64,000 bases of DNA from Rhexocercosporidium sp. MPI-PUGE-AT-0058 (Eukaryota > Ascomycota > Leotiomycetes > Helotiales): contig JAGTJL010000007.1 in the NCBI GenBank assembly GCA_020746875.1, forward strand, positions 1,116,001 to 1,180,000, in the 5' to 3' direction. The notes beneath the pieces were generated by a model, which was not told the origin of the DNA, ran no database searches, and saw only the letters and a list, made by a program, of their open reading frames with translations. Both the position numbers and the translations under genes were made by a program. The stretch's first letter is position 1; every line of letters begins with the position of its first letter. This document shows positions 10,442 through 22,790 of the stretch, piece by piece.

Positions 10442-12720
10442 TTAAAGAAGCGCCATGAAAACTGAAAACAGCTTAATATAATTTAGTATCCCTAAACCAG
10501 TAACTAGATCCCATCCCGGAACACATATGAAACCAGCAGTACTACATCCAGAGTTACTTCCAGAGACAATATCGTTAAACGCAATAAGATAGGCGTAAAT
10601 TATTAGATTTATAAACCTAACGGTAGACTTCCCAGCTTTAACTCGTTGCTCGTTAATCAATATGATAATAGAGCCGAAAGTAAAAGCAGATACTAAAATA
10701 CCGTAAACGATCGTAAGCTGGCCATTAACAGTAATAACGACGTTTGCTCCATTAGCAGCAACGTCTGAGAAGCCTCGAACGGATTAAGAATTATTATATT
10801 CAATAGCGGTATAAGCTAGTTTGTGCAATTTAAAATATATCGACACAGCTAATAACTGATAATAAGGCATAGTAAATACGTTGCTAAAGCCGCCGCCAGA
10901 AAAGTGATATATCTGGAGCGCTTCTTCTAGAGCAGTAGTTATAACAGCAATACCAGGCTTAATTTGAATGCCGCCAACAGATATAAAGTAAGGGCATATG
11001 GCTAAGAATCCTGGGTTAAAGGTCCCATTCGTGCCAGAATTATAAGTTCCTCCTGCACATTTAGCGTCGGTGCAGCACACGCCACTATTACCTATAACTC
11101 TACCGTCGCCAGAAGAGTAAAAGAATATTACGCCCGTAAGTCCGAGTTTTATGTATTTGTTACACTAACGGATCTCGTAAGTAGCGGACAAATCTGCTTC
11201 GTTAAGACCATAAGACGTAGAGATAACGAACGCTGGTTTGAGAGTTCCGCAGTCCTAGATAATTATGACAAAATCAGCACTAGTCTCCTACATTTTAAAA
11301 GTTATCTTGGAAATAGAGAAAAAGATATGTTCGAGTAGCTTACTTATAGACCTTAATATCTTTTAATAGAGTTACCTGGATATATGCTATTATACAATAG
11401 ATCATCTCCACTACCTGAAATGCAGTAAGACCCATTAATAGCATTCAAGAAATTATTAAAAGAATCAGTTTATATAATATCGCCAGTCTGGTAAAGGATA
11501 ACTTTCTGGGGGTAAACTGGAAAATATCAGAAACTGCCCGAGAGAAATCATCGATGACTTACCGAGAACGATAGCATATTCAAGGTCAAGATCCCGTTCA
11601 CACCTAAGCCCTAGCTGGTATTCTGTACAATAGCTCCGTCTATCAAATTTATGATTAGGCTATTTCCAGTCGGAATTTGACAAGCTAGATTTTCGTAAAA
11701 GAGATTCAAGTCGGTTTATAAAAAAGCTTAAGGAGTATATTCCGCGATACCGTAAGATAACCTAGAAAGTTTAGCGAACCTGCTCGGCAAATTAGAAAAG
11801 AGATTAACATATAAGTCAAGAGTACCATTAGGGAATTTGTACAAAGCACGCAGACAGTCAGGGGTTATATAAGTATAACAATTTGTCAAGTTGAGTATAG
11901 TACCTAGTGGAAGCGTTGCGGCGTATGGAACAGAGCGAGCCTGGGGGATAAGGTTGGGCTTCAGGCTTCGATCCTGCAGGTCTCGACGTTGCTTCTTCCG
12001 TCTGACAGTTGCATCGAATTGGATAGTTAGGGTGATTAAGTTAATGTGGTATCTGATGCTAGCGGGAATATTGTAAGTTTCGCAACCGAGGTAATCTTTG
12101 CTAGTGTTGGCATTTGTGTAAATTGAGTACTCGGTTTTCAGAAGCGACTCAGCCTCTTCAACAGTAATATTGACCTTAAGCCAAGTCAAATCTTTTGAAA
12201 ACTGAATTCTTTCATAACTAATACCGCTCTCAACGAGCCACTCCTTAATAGCGGTGATAGTCTCAACTAATAGAGAAAAAGTATCTTTGATCTGTAATAA
12301 TTAGCTATATATCTGTAAATATAAAATAACCCTTTGCTTGCCTTTTGCATAAACCAGTACTTGCCGTAATTAAAGCTGTCCGAGTGAGAAACATCCATCA
12401 ATAGCTCGTAACCTCTATCTGTACACGGATTAGCATTTGCTTCGCCCGACATCTCGCACCAGTTTAGTAACATATGAATAAGAGCGCTGATAAATAAACA
12501 CCAAATTAAATCAACGTGCGAGCTTACCGATATTTCGTTGTGTCAAGCCAATAGATAAAAGAATGATTGCATCTCGATTGAGTTTAACATCACGTTTAGA
12601 CCATTTATCAAGCTGAGCTTCACGCCTCTCGTGCACAACATGAATAAGGGGTACGAGTACAAGATAAGCAACCGAAATAGTCACAACTCCACCAATTAAA
12701 GCTAAGTGAGAAATCTTCAT
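10442..12720 (-). pseudogene. Sedolisin-family (S53, tripeptidyl-peptidase type) protease, degraded, RIP-like
   Basis: Fragments in order from ATG 12720: signal-like start, then a pro-domain (HERREAQLDKWSKRD, LLSIGLTQRNI; MDVSHSDSFNYGKYW; TVEEAESLLKTEYSIY), the central part (DCGTLKPAFVISTSYG, oxyanion-type SSGD, GVCCTDAKCAGGTYN, SGGGFSNVFTMPYYQ) and the end (VNGQLTIVYG, FICVPGWDLVTGLG). These match sedolisins, secreted acid serine-carboxyl proteases. The catalytic Gly-Thr-Ser-Ala-Ser motif reads Gly-Ile-Leu-Val-Ser, so the nucleophile is lost. Stops and frameshifts interrupt the gene, for example TAG after ATYEIR and a lost codon before LDLEY. Nearly all inferred changes are C-to-T on the coding strand (Pro to Leu, Thr to Ile, Ser to Leu/Phe), mostly at CpA, and the block is AT-rich. 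That is the signature of RIP. Confidence 0.85.
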
Positions 12721-14780
12721 GATCGGAAACTTATCTTAGGAAGAGCAAGATATATGGACGATCGAAGGGCTCCCTAAACCATATATATTGGTCTTTCTAT
12801 ATCCTGGAACATCTTATTTCTAGCTGCTTGTCTACACCTGGCATGTCAAAGTAGGACGGATCCCTTGACCTAACAAAAGCCCACATCTTAGACTAAAGCT
12901 TATTCTCGGTCACCTGTTCGTCTGATCTCTTGGATGGGGCTACATGTATTCGTACCTTCGATAATACGAGAAGAAAGTTTGTATATGCCACATGGATAGA
13001 AGGAATCTTCCACCAATGCACATGGCCAGACCGAGAACTTCGTTAATGCGGTGTGGCAAGTCTCGTCTATGGTACTTTGGAATGGATATCTTTACACGAT
13101 ATGACATCCAGCAAAGATGTGATTTTTCATGCGAGGTAGAAGACAAAGAAGTGTTCTATACCTTACCGATATTTCGGAAGCTTCCTTTTTGGGACTGGAT
13201 TCGCTTTTTGGAAGGTCAAATGAGAGATATCTAAGAAATGCCCGGAGATACAGTAACACAGGTGTCCTTCCACGGTGCGAGTACCAATTCGGTCTTGTTC
13301 AGATCCCTTGACTAATGCGCATATTAAGTTGACAGTAAGAGTGGGATGAAAGTCTGGCTACGATACTCGCTTTCTTCATGGGACTCTGTTCACAGTGGGT
13401 TTGCAAGGGACTTTTGATTGGATATGGCCCGCGTCCTTACTTACCCCCCCGCCGTAGGTTCATTCCCAAGGAAGAAAGCGCATTGGGTCTCATGTTTGCA
13501 CAAGGGTGGCCGTCGCGTAGAAACAGGACTTCAAAAGACTACCTAGCACTTGCGTAGATATGCCGAGATATCATGGTTGAAGCTCTCGGACTATGAAGAA
13601 ACAAGAAAGAAAACTTTCTAGATTTGAAGTGCTCGAGTGGGAATGATTAAATAGCCATGTGAGAGGAAACCCATTATTATTGACTGTTGTTGTTGTTGTT
13701 GTTATTGTTGTTGTAAGGGGAAGATTCATTAGAAGATCGAGTGAGTTGTCCTGCACAGAGAAAGGGGGCAGGCAATTTTTATCCATCGATAATTACTTCT
13801 ACACCGGTAACTCCGGCCTTGGCATCTTTTTAATCCTGCGTAGGCTCTAAGTTAGATGTTTTGTCGGGTATAATTTGCATGGGTAGGTATACTGTAGAGT
13901 TAAACTTAATCCAGGATTAGGGTTTCGGTATCCAGCTCCGTTCCTTGCGGACCCGGCCAACGCACCCAGCTGGAATGCCAAATCTGTGACGAATACTCCG
14001 TAGGTACTGGAGAAATAAATAACGTTCAAGTTTAGGGGACAATAACATGAATGCAAATGCATACCAGGCTCTGAGTTGCACAAAAAACAGGAATAGACAC
14101 GGATCGGGAGCTACCTGTGTCCAATTGAAGTGGGCTAATCCTATCCCCCGCTGCGTGCTCAGTGGACATTGATCGCGATACGATTCGCATCACTGGCAGC
14201 ATCTTTGAACCCTGCCTACCAGGCTACCGAAGGCCTGAGGTCTAGCCGTGCTCATTGTGAAAGGAGGATTTGGTATCGCTCAAAGAGCAATATTGCAAGC
14301 CCAGATTACATGTTCAACACTTCTTGATAGACTCAACTCTCTGACTAAACATGAGGAAGATGCCACCAGCTTACGCTTTTCATATTTCTTGAACAAGTTT
14401 TTAAGATGATGTGACTTGCAACTCTCATGCCGTCCGCAAATTGAACTGGGTAGTTCACAATAAGATCAATGGTGCTCTCTATCGTTAGCTTGATAGATGG
14501 CTAGAGGCGGTTACTTTCGATGCGACGATTGTCATATGGTATGCTTGACAGATTTAACCATTCTTGGATCTGCCCGGGATCCTGTATGAAACCAGAAGAA
14601 GCATTTTCAAACGTCTCGCCATCATACTCCGTATTATCGCTTGCTTCCAGACCAGATTCGTCACATCATTCTTTCAGGTAACTCATCTCGAGCTTCCTTT
14701 GGGCAAGGAGTTTCTGAAAGTGTCAGTGGTAGAAGCAAACAGAACACTGTTGCTGTTGCTATGACGTACCTAATATCCGA
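12721..14780. other. Gene-poor stretch (2.06 kb)
   Basis: Promoter side of the degraded protease followed by DNA without a supportable gene. Open frames are short and motif-free. A TTG/GTT trinucleotide repeat lies at 13681-13714. Confidence 0.5.
13681..13714. repeat. (TTG)n-type trinucleotide microsatellite, slightly interrupted
   Basis: About ten TGT/TTG units with one TTA interruption, read directly from the sequence. It accounts for the low-complexity short frames here on both strands (runs of Val or Thr). Confidence 0.9.
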
Positions 14781-15188
14781 TTACCTCTTGAGACCGTGCA
14801 GATTGCTCTGAAAGAGGATAGTGACGGTTGTTGGCTTCTCCTTCCTCTTATCGACTGAAGTATATCCGGTGATCTGTATCTGAGTTCCGTTTCCTTGCGG
14901 TCCAACATTGGTTGTTGCTGGGCTTGAGACGGTGTGTGTTGTATCGTGGAATTTGAAGCAGACTGAGATTTCCGACGGAATGGAGTCGTTTAGTGAGATG
15001 ATGGGCAATCCGAACACCTTATCGGCAAGAACGAATTGAGGATTTGGACCCATGAAAGTTGCTCCAAAGGTAGCACTTCCGTCAGTCCAGTTTATAACAA
15101 TTTGAGAGCGTTCCTCATAGAGCGACAATGCTGTAAGGTACATAGATGTGGTGCCTTGAGGCACTTGTATCTTGATAGGAGTTGACAT
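14781..15188 (-). CDS. Small hypothetical protein
   Basis: Frame of 135 codons from the ATG at 15188 (MSTPIKIQVPQGTTSMYL) to TAA at 14781. The frame stays open upstream in a leucine-rich segment, but this ATG has a coding-like start right after it. Predicted protein is beta-rich, with motifs LYEERSQIVINWTDGSATFG, GPNPQFVLADKVFGLPI and PTTVTILFQSN. It has no signal peptide and no transmembrane helix. I do not recognise the family; the layout is vaguely like small fungal lectin-type beta sandwiches, which is only an impression. An alternative 3' end is possible, because a GTAATC at the last codon could be a donor. It is divergent from the FHIP gene (298 bp between starts). Confidence 0.5.
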   Translation of the reverse strand: MSTPIKIQVPQGTTSMYLTALSLYEERSQIVINWTDGSATFGATFMGPNPQFVLADKVFGLPIISLNDSIPSEISVCFKFHDTTHTVSSPATTNVGPQGNGTQIQITGYTSVDKRKEKPTTVTILFQSNLHGLKR

Positions 15189-15485
15189 GTTTGGAGAAAG
15201 CCTGAGGAGGTATTTAGCCGGAAGACTCGAACGGATGAGTAGCAGCAATAGCCAGAGTAGAGCCAGACGGATTTGAACAGTTGAGATAATGTAGTCGATT
15301 AGGAGTAGCTGATCGAGTGAAGGCTGAAAAGACCAACATGAGGATATATTCGGAATTGGTGGCTTGACTGTGGCTGAAATGTGGACCGTGCGCGCTCCTG
15401 ACGCGAGAGATATCAAGCGCGACCCGCGCGTTTGAGCCCAATATTATATTAATGCGACCAGAAAAATGTTGATTCCCATGCAGCC

Positions 15486-18451
15486 ATGGACTTTGTAAGA
15501 TATGCCTCGATTGTTTATCTTGAGCTTATACTAATCGTCATTCTAGTGGTCACGCTTGATAGCGGGCACTTCTCTTGCCCCAGCTGGCAACAAAGCCTCG
15601 ACGAATAACCCCGAGAAGCGTCTGGCACGGTTCAAGAGGGAATACAGCCAGCTTTTGGTTCGTAATATTGAACATGCCGAGGGATTTAAATCTGACAACT
15701 CTCAAGCAAATATGGCGTGGTGCTTCGAATCTATCCAGAGACCACGAAGCGGCCGAGAACATCCGCGATAGCCTTCAACAGCTCACAGCAATCATCAGCG
15801 ATGAATCCAGACGTCCATTACCTCACCCGTGCATCACTTTTGCATCCGCGAAGCAAATATATGTGCCCATAGGCAAGATTGCTACTACATCATACAATGA
15901 GTGGATTATCCGGGAGGGAGTAGCATTCTTTGCAACTCTGATCGACAGTGAAGAGGAGGACTTTGTGGAGAACGATACGTTCTCGAGCAGCCTTATGAAT
16001 CTTTTGGTCCGCATTACCGGTGCAAACAGCATACGTCTAGGATCGGATACGGAGGTTGAGGTGGTCGAATTATCATTCAATATTACCACAAAGATCAGGC
16101 TTGATCCGGAGATTCTACCTGCGTGGTTCACTGCCCAGGAGAGAAATGATACCTCGCAAGACGGCCAAGATGCACATGAGAAATTTACGGGAAAGACACA
16201 CAAGGAGGATTTCCCGTTGTTCTATCTACTGATAGATTACATCCATCATGAAGGGAGGATAGGTGACTTTGCTAGGACGGGACTTCTTTACATCATCGAA
16301 GCAGCATCAAGTTCGGTCGCTTTGGAGCAATGGATTGTCGAGAGTGACCTTGCAACATTGATGGCGACTGGTCTCGGGGCGTTGTATAGTCAACTAAGCC
16401 GGAAGCTAGTCATTGAGCATCCTCTTGAAGATCTGCCACCAATTCTCGCATTGTCGGATTACCAACAACCACATACAACGTCGGAGATTGTCAGCTCGTC
16501 ATCTCCTGACTTCCAGATGCATATGGAAACATTTCTGTCACACTTGGTGTTTTGGCAAGATGTTCTCAATCACTGCAAATCCGGTGAGGTCAAGCAGACG
16601 CTATTGGAGCATTTTCAAGTCATCTTCCTCCAGCAACTATTGTAGGTCTTTGTGTACATTTGGATGCGTTTTATCTAATGATCTTACAGATATCCCTCAC
16701 TGCTTGAATCGTCTGATGTCGACGGAGGATCTTCTGTTGCCGTCCTCACTTATCTACGGAGAATACTGGAGGCATTGGATCACCCGGACATGATCCACCT
16801 GATCCTTCACTATCTGCTAGCTTTACCAGATATGGCCCCAGCACCGTCTGGATCCAGAGCATCTGTTAGCGCTGCAAGGAAAAGAAAATCGATGGATCTT
16901 GCGACGATGATGTCTACCCAAGTTGAAGCAGCATCAACGCCAGCACTATTTAATTTGGTCGACCTGATCCAAGCGAGTCTGCGGTCGTTAAACGAGCAAA
17001 CTATATCTGTAACGTTGCAACTGGTCTCAGTGATCTTGAGAAGGCATCACCGATATGCCGTAACCACTCTACTTTGGACTAGCCAGACCCTGGCCGATGG
17101 ACCTCAGCGAACCATCGGAGCCCACGAAATGGAAATGGACTTCTTGCTCACTCTTGCTGGGAATGTTGGAGGCGATGGCAACTTCGATGAAGTCTATGAG
17201 AATCACATCAAAGACTGCACAAGTATGCTGGAAAACCATTCCTGCTCGGTCACTCTGATTACCCCTAGGTCAGCCGGAGGAACTTCGAAATTTACTGGGT
17301 CACAAGCAACCATTCCTGGAGCGCCTCGAGACATTCGACCGCATACTCTGCGGCCAGAAGACCCTATGTTGAAGAGACTTGTCGGTATATTGGCCACTTT
17401 CTTTGTTAATTCGGTGGAGACGAACCTGTCCCTTACTGGATCCATTGTTGATCTGGCCACATGCGGCTTCATGAGAATCGATGGGTGGCTACTACCAGAC
17501 CCATCAAAATATGCATACGACGATGAAGAAGAGGAGGGTGTCGATGATCCACTTCTGCTGGGACTCGGAGACCCCGTGGAAGCCCAAGAGAAGGCACAAA
17601 TCCGCCAACTGAAGAAGGCTCGAAGAACACCCAATTGGTCTGAATCACAGGCCCCAACTATGCTGAAGGAATTGAAGGTACTGGTCGACCAAATCGCAAC
17701 ATATCGAGCAGAGATACCCCGATTCGATGAGCTTCTTCAACAGCGTCGCGAGGCGTTCCAAGCAGCATCATCAGCACATGCTACTCCAATTCCTACCCGT
17801 CAACAGGGTCCACGCTCTAGTCTCGACTCTCCTTCCAGATCCGTTTCCCCACCGCGGCCATCTGCTCTCGATGCCCTTGCTCAGCGCATATTTCCGGAAC
17901 TTAATACACCATCACGGTCAAACTCCCCACGAGGCCGAAGGAGTCAGGAACGAAGCAGTGGTCTCAGCGGTGGCTATGGATTTGCCACGCCGACATCGTC
18001 ACGAAACCCTGTTCCACCTCCCCAATTTCCCACGGGAATTGATCACTCTTCTCGAGGCAGCTCTAGGGCCTTCTCACCTAGCCCTCTGCGCGATGGCGAG
18101 AAGGGCATCAAAGGTGTTCCAGCCAGCCAAGCAGCAGCATTTGCAGCCATCGACCAAAGCATCTTAGCAAGAAAGCTTCCACAGCCACATTCCAAGAGCG
18201 AGGTGTCTCCCATCCCATTTCCGAATTTGAAAGCTGAAAGCCAGGAGGGGAGTGTAGAGGGTAGTGTTACAGGACCCGACGACAGCACATTGCTCGAAGA
18301 TAATCAGGAGGTAGACAAGGGAGAGGAGCCGAAGATGGTCAGTGTCAACCATGTTTTGACGAATGTCATTGTACTGCAAGAGTTCTTGCTGGAGTTGGCG
18401 GCTTTGGTGCAGGTCAGGGCGGGTCTCTTTGGGGAGGTCAGGTATGTTTAG
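15486..18451 (+). CDS. FHIP-family (RAI16-like) protein
   Basis: Four exons: 15486-15494 (only 9 nt, Met-Asp-Phe), 15547-15657, 15707-16641, 16690-18451; 938 aa. The start reads MDFWSRLIAGT, a strongly conserved opening in fungal RAI16-like proteins, which justifies the tiny first exon. Other matching blocks are IREGVAFFATLIDSEEEDF, KIRLDPEILPAWF and LVFWQDVLNHC, and the C-terminal block VLQEFLLELAALVQVRAGLF. Between roughly residues 680 and 870 lies a Ser/Pro-rich, probably disordered region. In other fungi and animals FHIP is part of the Fts-Hook-FHIP complex that links early endosomes to dynein for long-range transport along microtubules in hyphae. That role is inferred from the family. 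Introns are 49-52 nt with clean ends. Using GTATGT at 18442 as a donor would add an unconvincing tail, so I end at TAG 18451. Confidence 0.85.
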
Positions 18452-19808
18452 TTTGTGTTGGTTGATTAGTTTACGAGATACCTTTTGCGCTTTCACTTTT
18501 GGGTTAGAGTCGAAGGTTTGATTTGTGTACCAGAGGTTTGTAGTTGCTCTTCTGATTTGTTTAATTTCGGGGCTCTTTCTCCTCCGAACTTTTCTCTGCC
18601 AAGTCTACTGTCCACTAAAATATATCTGGTGCATACATTTCTGCTTCAATAATCAAGCCTCCCTCTTGCGGAGCCCCAGTACCATCTCTAATGCCTTTAA
18701 GGCGGCTTGGTGGTCATGTGCGTACGCGACTGCGTTCTCATTGGGGATCATAGCCTGTATTTCAACCTTCTCTCGGACTGTTTGATGTAAGCAATTTGTA
18801 CTGAGTATTTGCAGTGCCAGTGGCTTACGAAGAGGAATGTTGCGACCTCGCCAGGTGTATATAGCGTTGTCAGAATTGCGAGGATAACGAGAATGCTTGC
18901 GGCTAGGCCGAAGGCGAGGCTGAGGGCGTCGCTCGTCGGTACAAGGAGCCTTTGTTAGTAACCCCCTGCTTTTTTCCGGGAGTTTCATGTGCGCACGCTT
19001 TGTTTTGTTTAGAAGGTGTAATTTCTGATTGTGGTATAACTTCGGAGCGAACAGTCGACTTTTTGAATTTGTAAAATAAATGCCGTGTGCTGGTATATGA
19101 TAAACAGGGCTGATGTTGATGGTTGGGGTAAGTTAGTGCTAGCATAATATGGTGATTGGCTAGTGGCCGTCTCCAACAGCAAGGACTTTTACTTATAGCA
19201 AGGTTCTCGGATCGAACGCGAGGGTGACTCGAGCAGAAAAGACCCAGAGTTGCTCAAGCCTGTATGTCAATGAAAAAGTTTACAGACGAGGCAGTTGCAA
19301 AGCTGCTTACTAGGCGATGCTTGTTCCAAGGACTAGCTAACCAACCGAGCAAGACATGCGCCATGTGCATGTGTATGTTGAAGCCACAGCATTCTAGCCT
19401 TTGAGCCCCGAAGCAATGGCAAAACTTTTTGCTGATACAAGAACGTATTTCAACCCTTCATGTCTACTACATTCAACTCTTGCTTCAACCCTGCTGCTTT
19501 GAACTCCCAGCTCCAGGTGTCATACGTTTCGAGCATATTGAGAATGAGATGGATTTCTTTCCGAGTTGCAGTTCTAGCAATGTGATACGCTGCCTGTGTT
19601 TGCTCGAAGCGGGGTTCATTTATCTTCACACATTGCACTATCTTGATGTAGAATTACGAAATGCGACTACGGGCAAATCGTTTAACCTGACAGCCAGAAG
19701 TTTTTTCAGACAGGTCTTTTGATTTGATATCCTATATGTGCCCTGAGTCTTTTCAAGATTACCACCATCCATTCGTGAAATCTTAACCTTTGATCCCAAA
19801 TGTTCGTC
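18452..19808. other. Intergenic with one possible small gene
   Basis: Apart from the tentative small membrane protein at 18748-18949, I see no supportable gene. Short frames at 19429-19722 lack motifs. Confidence 0.45.
18748..18949 (-). CDS. Possible small single-TM protein, partial model
   Basis: On the minus strand a coding-like segment begins after an acceptor-like TACTAACAAAG at 18950. It reads VPTSDALSLAFGLAAS then ILVILAILTTLYT, one hydrophobic helix followed by a short tail, with the stop at 18748-18750. A 51-nt intron-like piece, GTAAGC...AACAG, may be removed near 18780-18830. I could not find a convincing first exon or start codon, so the model is incomplete. No family recognised. 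The branch site plus acceptor and the clean helix are the only support; it may also be chance. Confidence 0.25.
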
Positions 19809-20645
19809 TTATCTCATCGTTACCCTTCTTCCCGCCATCCAAATACTTCTTTCCACATCACCACCTCTAATTAACCTCGTAACCTGATCCTTAATCGTAT
19901 GCTCGGCTCCATCAGCCGCCTTGTTCAAATCACTTCCAAGAGGTGCAGCAGCCAACGAACCTAACAACCCCACAATCGTATCTCCAAAGCCCTCCAAATT
20001 CTACTTATCAAGATCAGCTATCAGCACATCACTCTTATAACATTCCTTCGGCGCAGGAACACCATTATAACGATCTTCAAGAACTCATTTACTCCGCCGG
20101 CACTAGCGAACGAAGTCGTGGCATAATTCCCGAGTTTGTGACGGATGTATTGTAGGGAGTTGAGGTTCTTCTTATAGAAGGCGTAGATCAGTTCGTCGAT
20201 GCTCTTGATGGGCATGACTCAATCCTAGACAGCTTAGTAGAAATACATGCGAATTCGAGGCACGCCCAGCTTGCCCATGATACCAGCAATCTTGACGATA
20301 TCTTTCACGAGCTAGTTGTTTAGGAAACCTGCTCCAGAGTGGAAATATGACTGATGTCTTTACTGCCAACCTGTCCAGGACTTCATCTGCGCATAGGGGA
20401 AGAGGGGACATGAATTCGGTCCTGTTTTCAGGGAAGGTCTCATTGTGGAGGAGCTGAATGAATTTCTTGCTTTCGTAGGCTCTGCAAACCGAGAAGACCC
20501 GCTGGGCTGAATACTGCGTTAGAGGTGTTGTCGATGATTTGGATGGCGTGGTTGATGTTGCTTTTTATACCTCCTACGGCGGCACTGAGGATCTTGAGCT
20601 CTGGTGCATAGTTGGGCCACTGAAGGAGGATGGTAGTCGGTGCCA
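19809..20645 (-). pseudogene. Broken gene of unknown family
   Basis: From the ATG at 20645 (MAPTTILLQWPNYAPELK) coding-like sequence continues to 19809 only if the frame is changed several times. Segments in order: the start; a segment with RAYESKKFIQLLHNETFPEN and EFMSPLPLCADEVLDR; LVKDIVKIAGIMGKLGVPRI; SIDELIYAFYKKNLNSLQYI; DRYNGVPAPKECYKSDVLIA; and GFGDTIVGLLGSLAAAPLGS. Frameshifts are needed near 20500 and 20075, and in-frame stops occur near 20235 and 20000. I could not bridge these with GT-AG introns. The segments have the composition of a real soluble, helical protein, so a decayed gene is the best reading. I do not recognise the family. AT content is not raised here, so this decay does not look like RIP. 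Confidence 0.55.
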
Positions 20646-21550
20646 TTATTAAAATGCGTTGACTGCCACTCTGTCCAAAACAAAACAACTTTACTCTCAA
20701 AACAACCTAGACCGTCCCAGGACGCGAGCCAGCAGGCAAGTCTTATAAGTCTGGGAAGGGATCATGGTCAACTGACAGAAAATTTCTATTTCTTGTTTAT
20801 TTATTATGAGTTGATGCCATGGCTCCATCATAAACAATCGCTTGTGACATTGTCTAGGACACAAACAAGTGTGATGGATCCATTCGTGTCCTGTCTGGAG
20901 GAAGCTCAACACTGCAATGCTCTTCTAGCATTGCACTTTAACTAAAATCTGGAAGCGTGAGGTCATATATTCCATCCCCCGGAGCCTTCTGAGGTAGACT
21001 GGCTCTACGACCTGCTGGTTAGCTATTCTAGGTACTGGAGAGCTAGAAAGAGGAAGACCTTGGTGTTAAGATGCTTCGATAACTTCTTAGAAAGACCACC
21101 CTAGCCATATAATAGAAGGGCTTGAATAGGCAGAAAGTATAGCTTCAACCAAAGAACCCCAACCAGAAATGAAAAGACCCCTGTCAGCATGCTCCAGGAA
21201 CTTGACGCATCTGGAGTGGATGGTACGGGTCACGTGCCATGCACATCTGGCCCGTGGCTTTTTTTGGTTGGATGCAGGGCAATGGACGAGAAGAAATTAA
21301 CATCTCGAGGTCACGAAAGCAGATCCCATGTCAGATGAAAATTTGGGGACTTGCTTGACATTAGATGTTCTCTAGAGGCAAATACGCGCTCGCAAGCATC
21401 GACGAAAAGGGGGAAACAAGGCTGGACAGCTGACTAAGCCCCAGAGCGGCCGCCTTGAGCCAGCTGCACCTTATTGACTACGATCGCAAGCATACCAACC
21501 TGTGATAGCCTTCAACATAACCATTGAAGACCGCTCCATCACAACACAAG
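20646..21550. other. Intergenic, nothing supportable
   Basis: Contains the promoter of the clathrin light chain gene. Short frames only. Confidence 0.5.
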
Positions 21551-22452
21551 ATGGCAGATCGATTCCCATCACTCGAGGAGTTTGACTCCGGTGGTAAGCT
21601 CCCCTCTCACCATCCCAATGGTTGCGATTGATGTGTCTTGTCTCGGGGCTCAGCTTTACTAACACAATATTTAAACAGCACAAACAGAAACTCAAGGCTC
21701 ATCTGGCTTTGAGGGTGGTGATTTGATGAGTCGCGAGAAGGCGCTCTTGGGTGATGACGCGGACCAGTTTGCTACGGGCAACGATAACCTGGCGTATGTT
21801 GAGGATGGAGGAGATGATGACTTGCTTGGAGGTGGAGGTGGCAGCGGTGGTAACGAGGAGGTCACTGAGTTCGAGAGCTCGTTCCCAGCAATCGATACAC
21901 AGAACGAGGTATGCCATATTCAACCGCCGTGTATCCATGCCATACCTATGGAATGGATATGGAGGAAGGCAAGCGATGCTAACCAAAGCCCAGGGCGTAG
22001 CACCAGGCGGCAGCATCACCAACTCCGGCCCCTTCCAATCCCAACAGCCATCCTACTACGCACCCCGCGCCGATGATGAAGAAGAACCCGAAGTAATCAA
22101 GCAATGGCGTGAACGCCGCGACCTCGCCCTGCAAGACCGTGAGGCCCGATCCGCCGAGCGGAAGGAGGAGACCGTCAAGGCTGCCCAGCAGAACATCGAC
22201 GATTTCTACGAGAACTACAATTCCAAGAAGGAGAAGAACATTACTGCGACCCGCCGCGAGGCAGAGCAGTTCCTGGAAAGTAGGGAGGATACGTCTGCTG
22301 GTGGCACGAGCTGGGAGCGTATTGCTAAGCTGGTCGATCTGAGTGGTAAGGGTGCGAGGGGTGGTGCGAGTGGTAGTGAGAAAGCGAAGTTCAGAGAGCT
22401 GTTGATGAGTCTCAAGAAGGATGAGAAGGCGCCAGGGGCTACGGGCTATTAA
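21551..22452 (+). CDS. CLC1: Clathrin light chain
   Basis: Three exons: 21551-21593, 21679-21908, 21994-22452; 243 aa. It starts MADRFPSLEEFDSG, the conserved opening of fungal clathrin light chains, followed by an acidic, Gly-rich linker (residues about 50-75). The central helix includes VIKQWRERRDLALQDREARS and continues to NIDDFYENYNSKKEK; this is the coiled coil that binds the clathrin heavy chain hub. The C-terminal block WERIAKLVDLSGKG and FRELLMSLKKDEKAPGA is also typical. The protein regulates assembly of clathrin coats at the plasma membrane and trans-Golgi. Length matches the fungal family (about 220-250 aa). Introns (85 nt each) have normal ends. It is convergent with CDC37. Confidence 0.95.
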
Positions 22453-22790
22453 GTCAGTGGTTACAAATGGAGATGCACTCATTTCATGATGAACCGGGGG
22501 CATCTTGGTGGCTGCTGTCTACGGTGGGCTTGTAAGATCTGAGTGCGTGCATTGCTGGTTGTATCTTTTCTTTTGCGCTACCTGGGTCATGGATATGGGC
22601 TACGGGGCGTTGAAAATACACGGCCACATATCAAGATTTCATGAAACTCCATTGACGCTATGCTCCATTGTGATATCTGCATATGAAATCTAAGGCGCTG
22701 AAAAAACCATAAGCTCAACGATCGGCATGACTTACTTTCGCTTCAATTTTGCAACTTTTGGCCCACATCATCTCTGATCTTTCATAGCTA
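22453..22790. other. Convergent intergenic, nothing notable
   Basis: 338 bases between the stops of the clathrin light chain and CDC37, expected to hold both 3' ends. No repeat or RNA gene seen. Confidence 0.6.
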
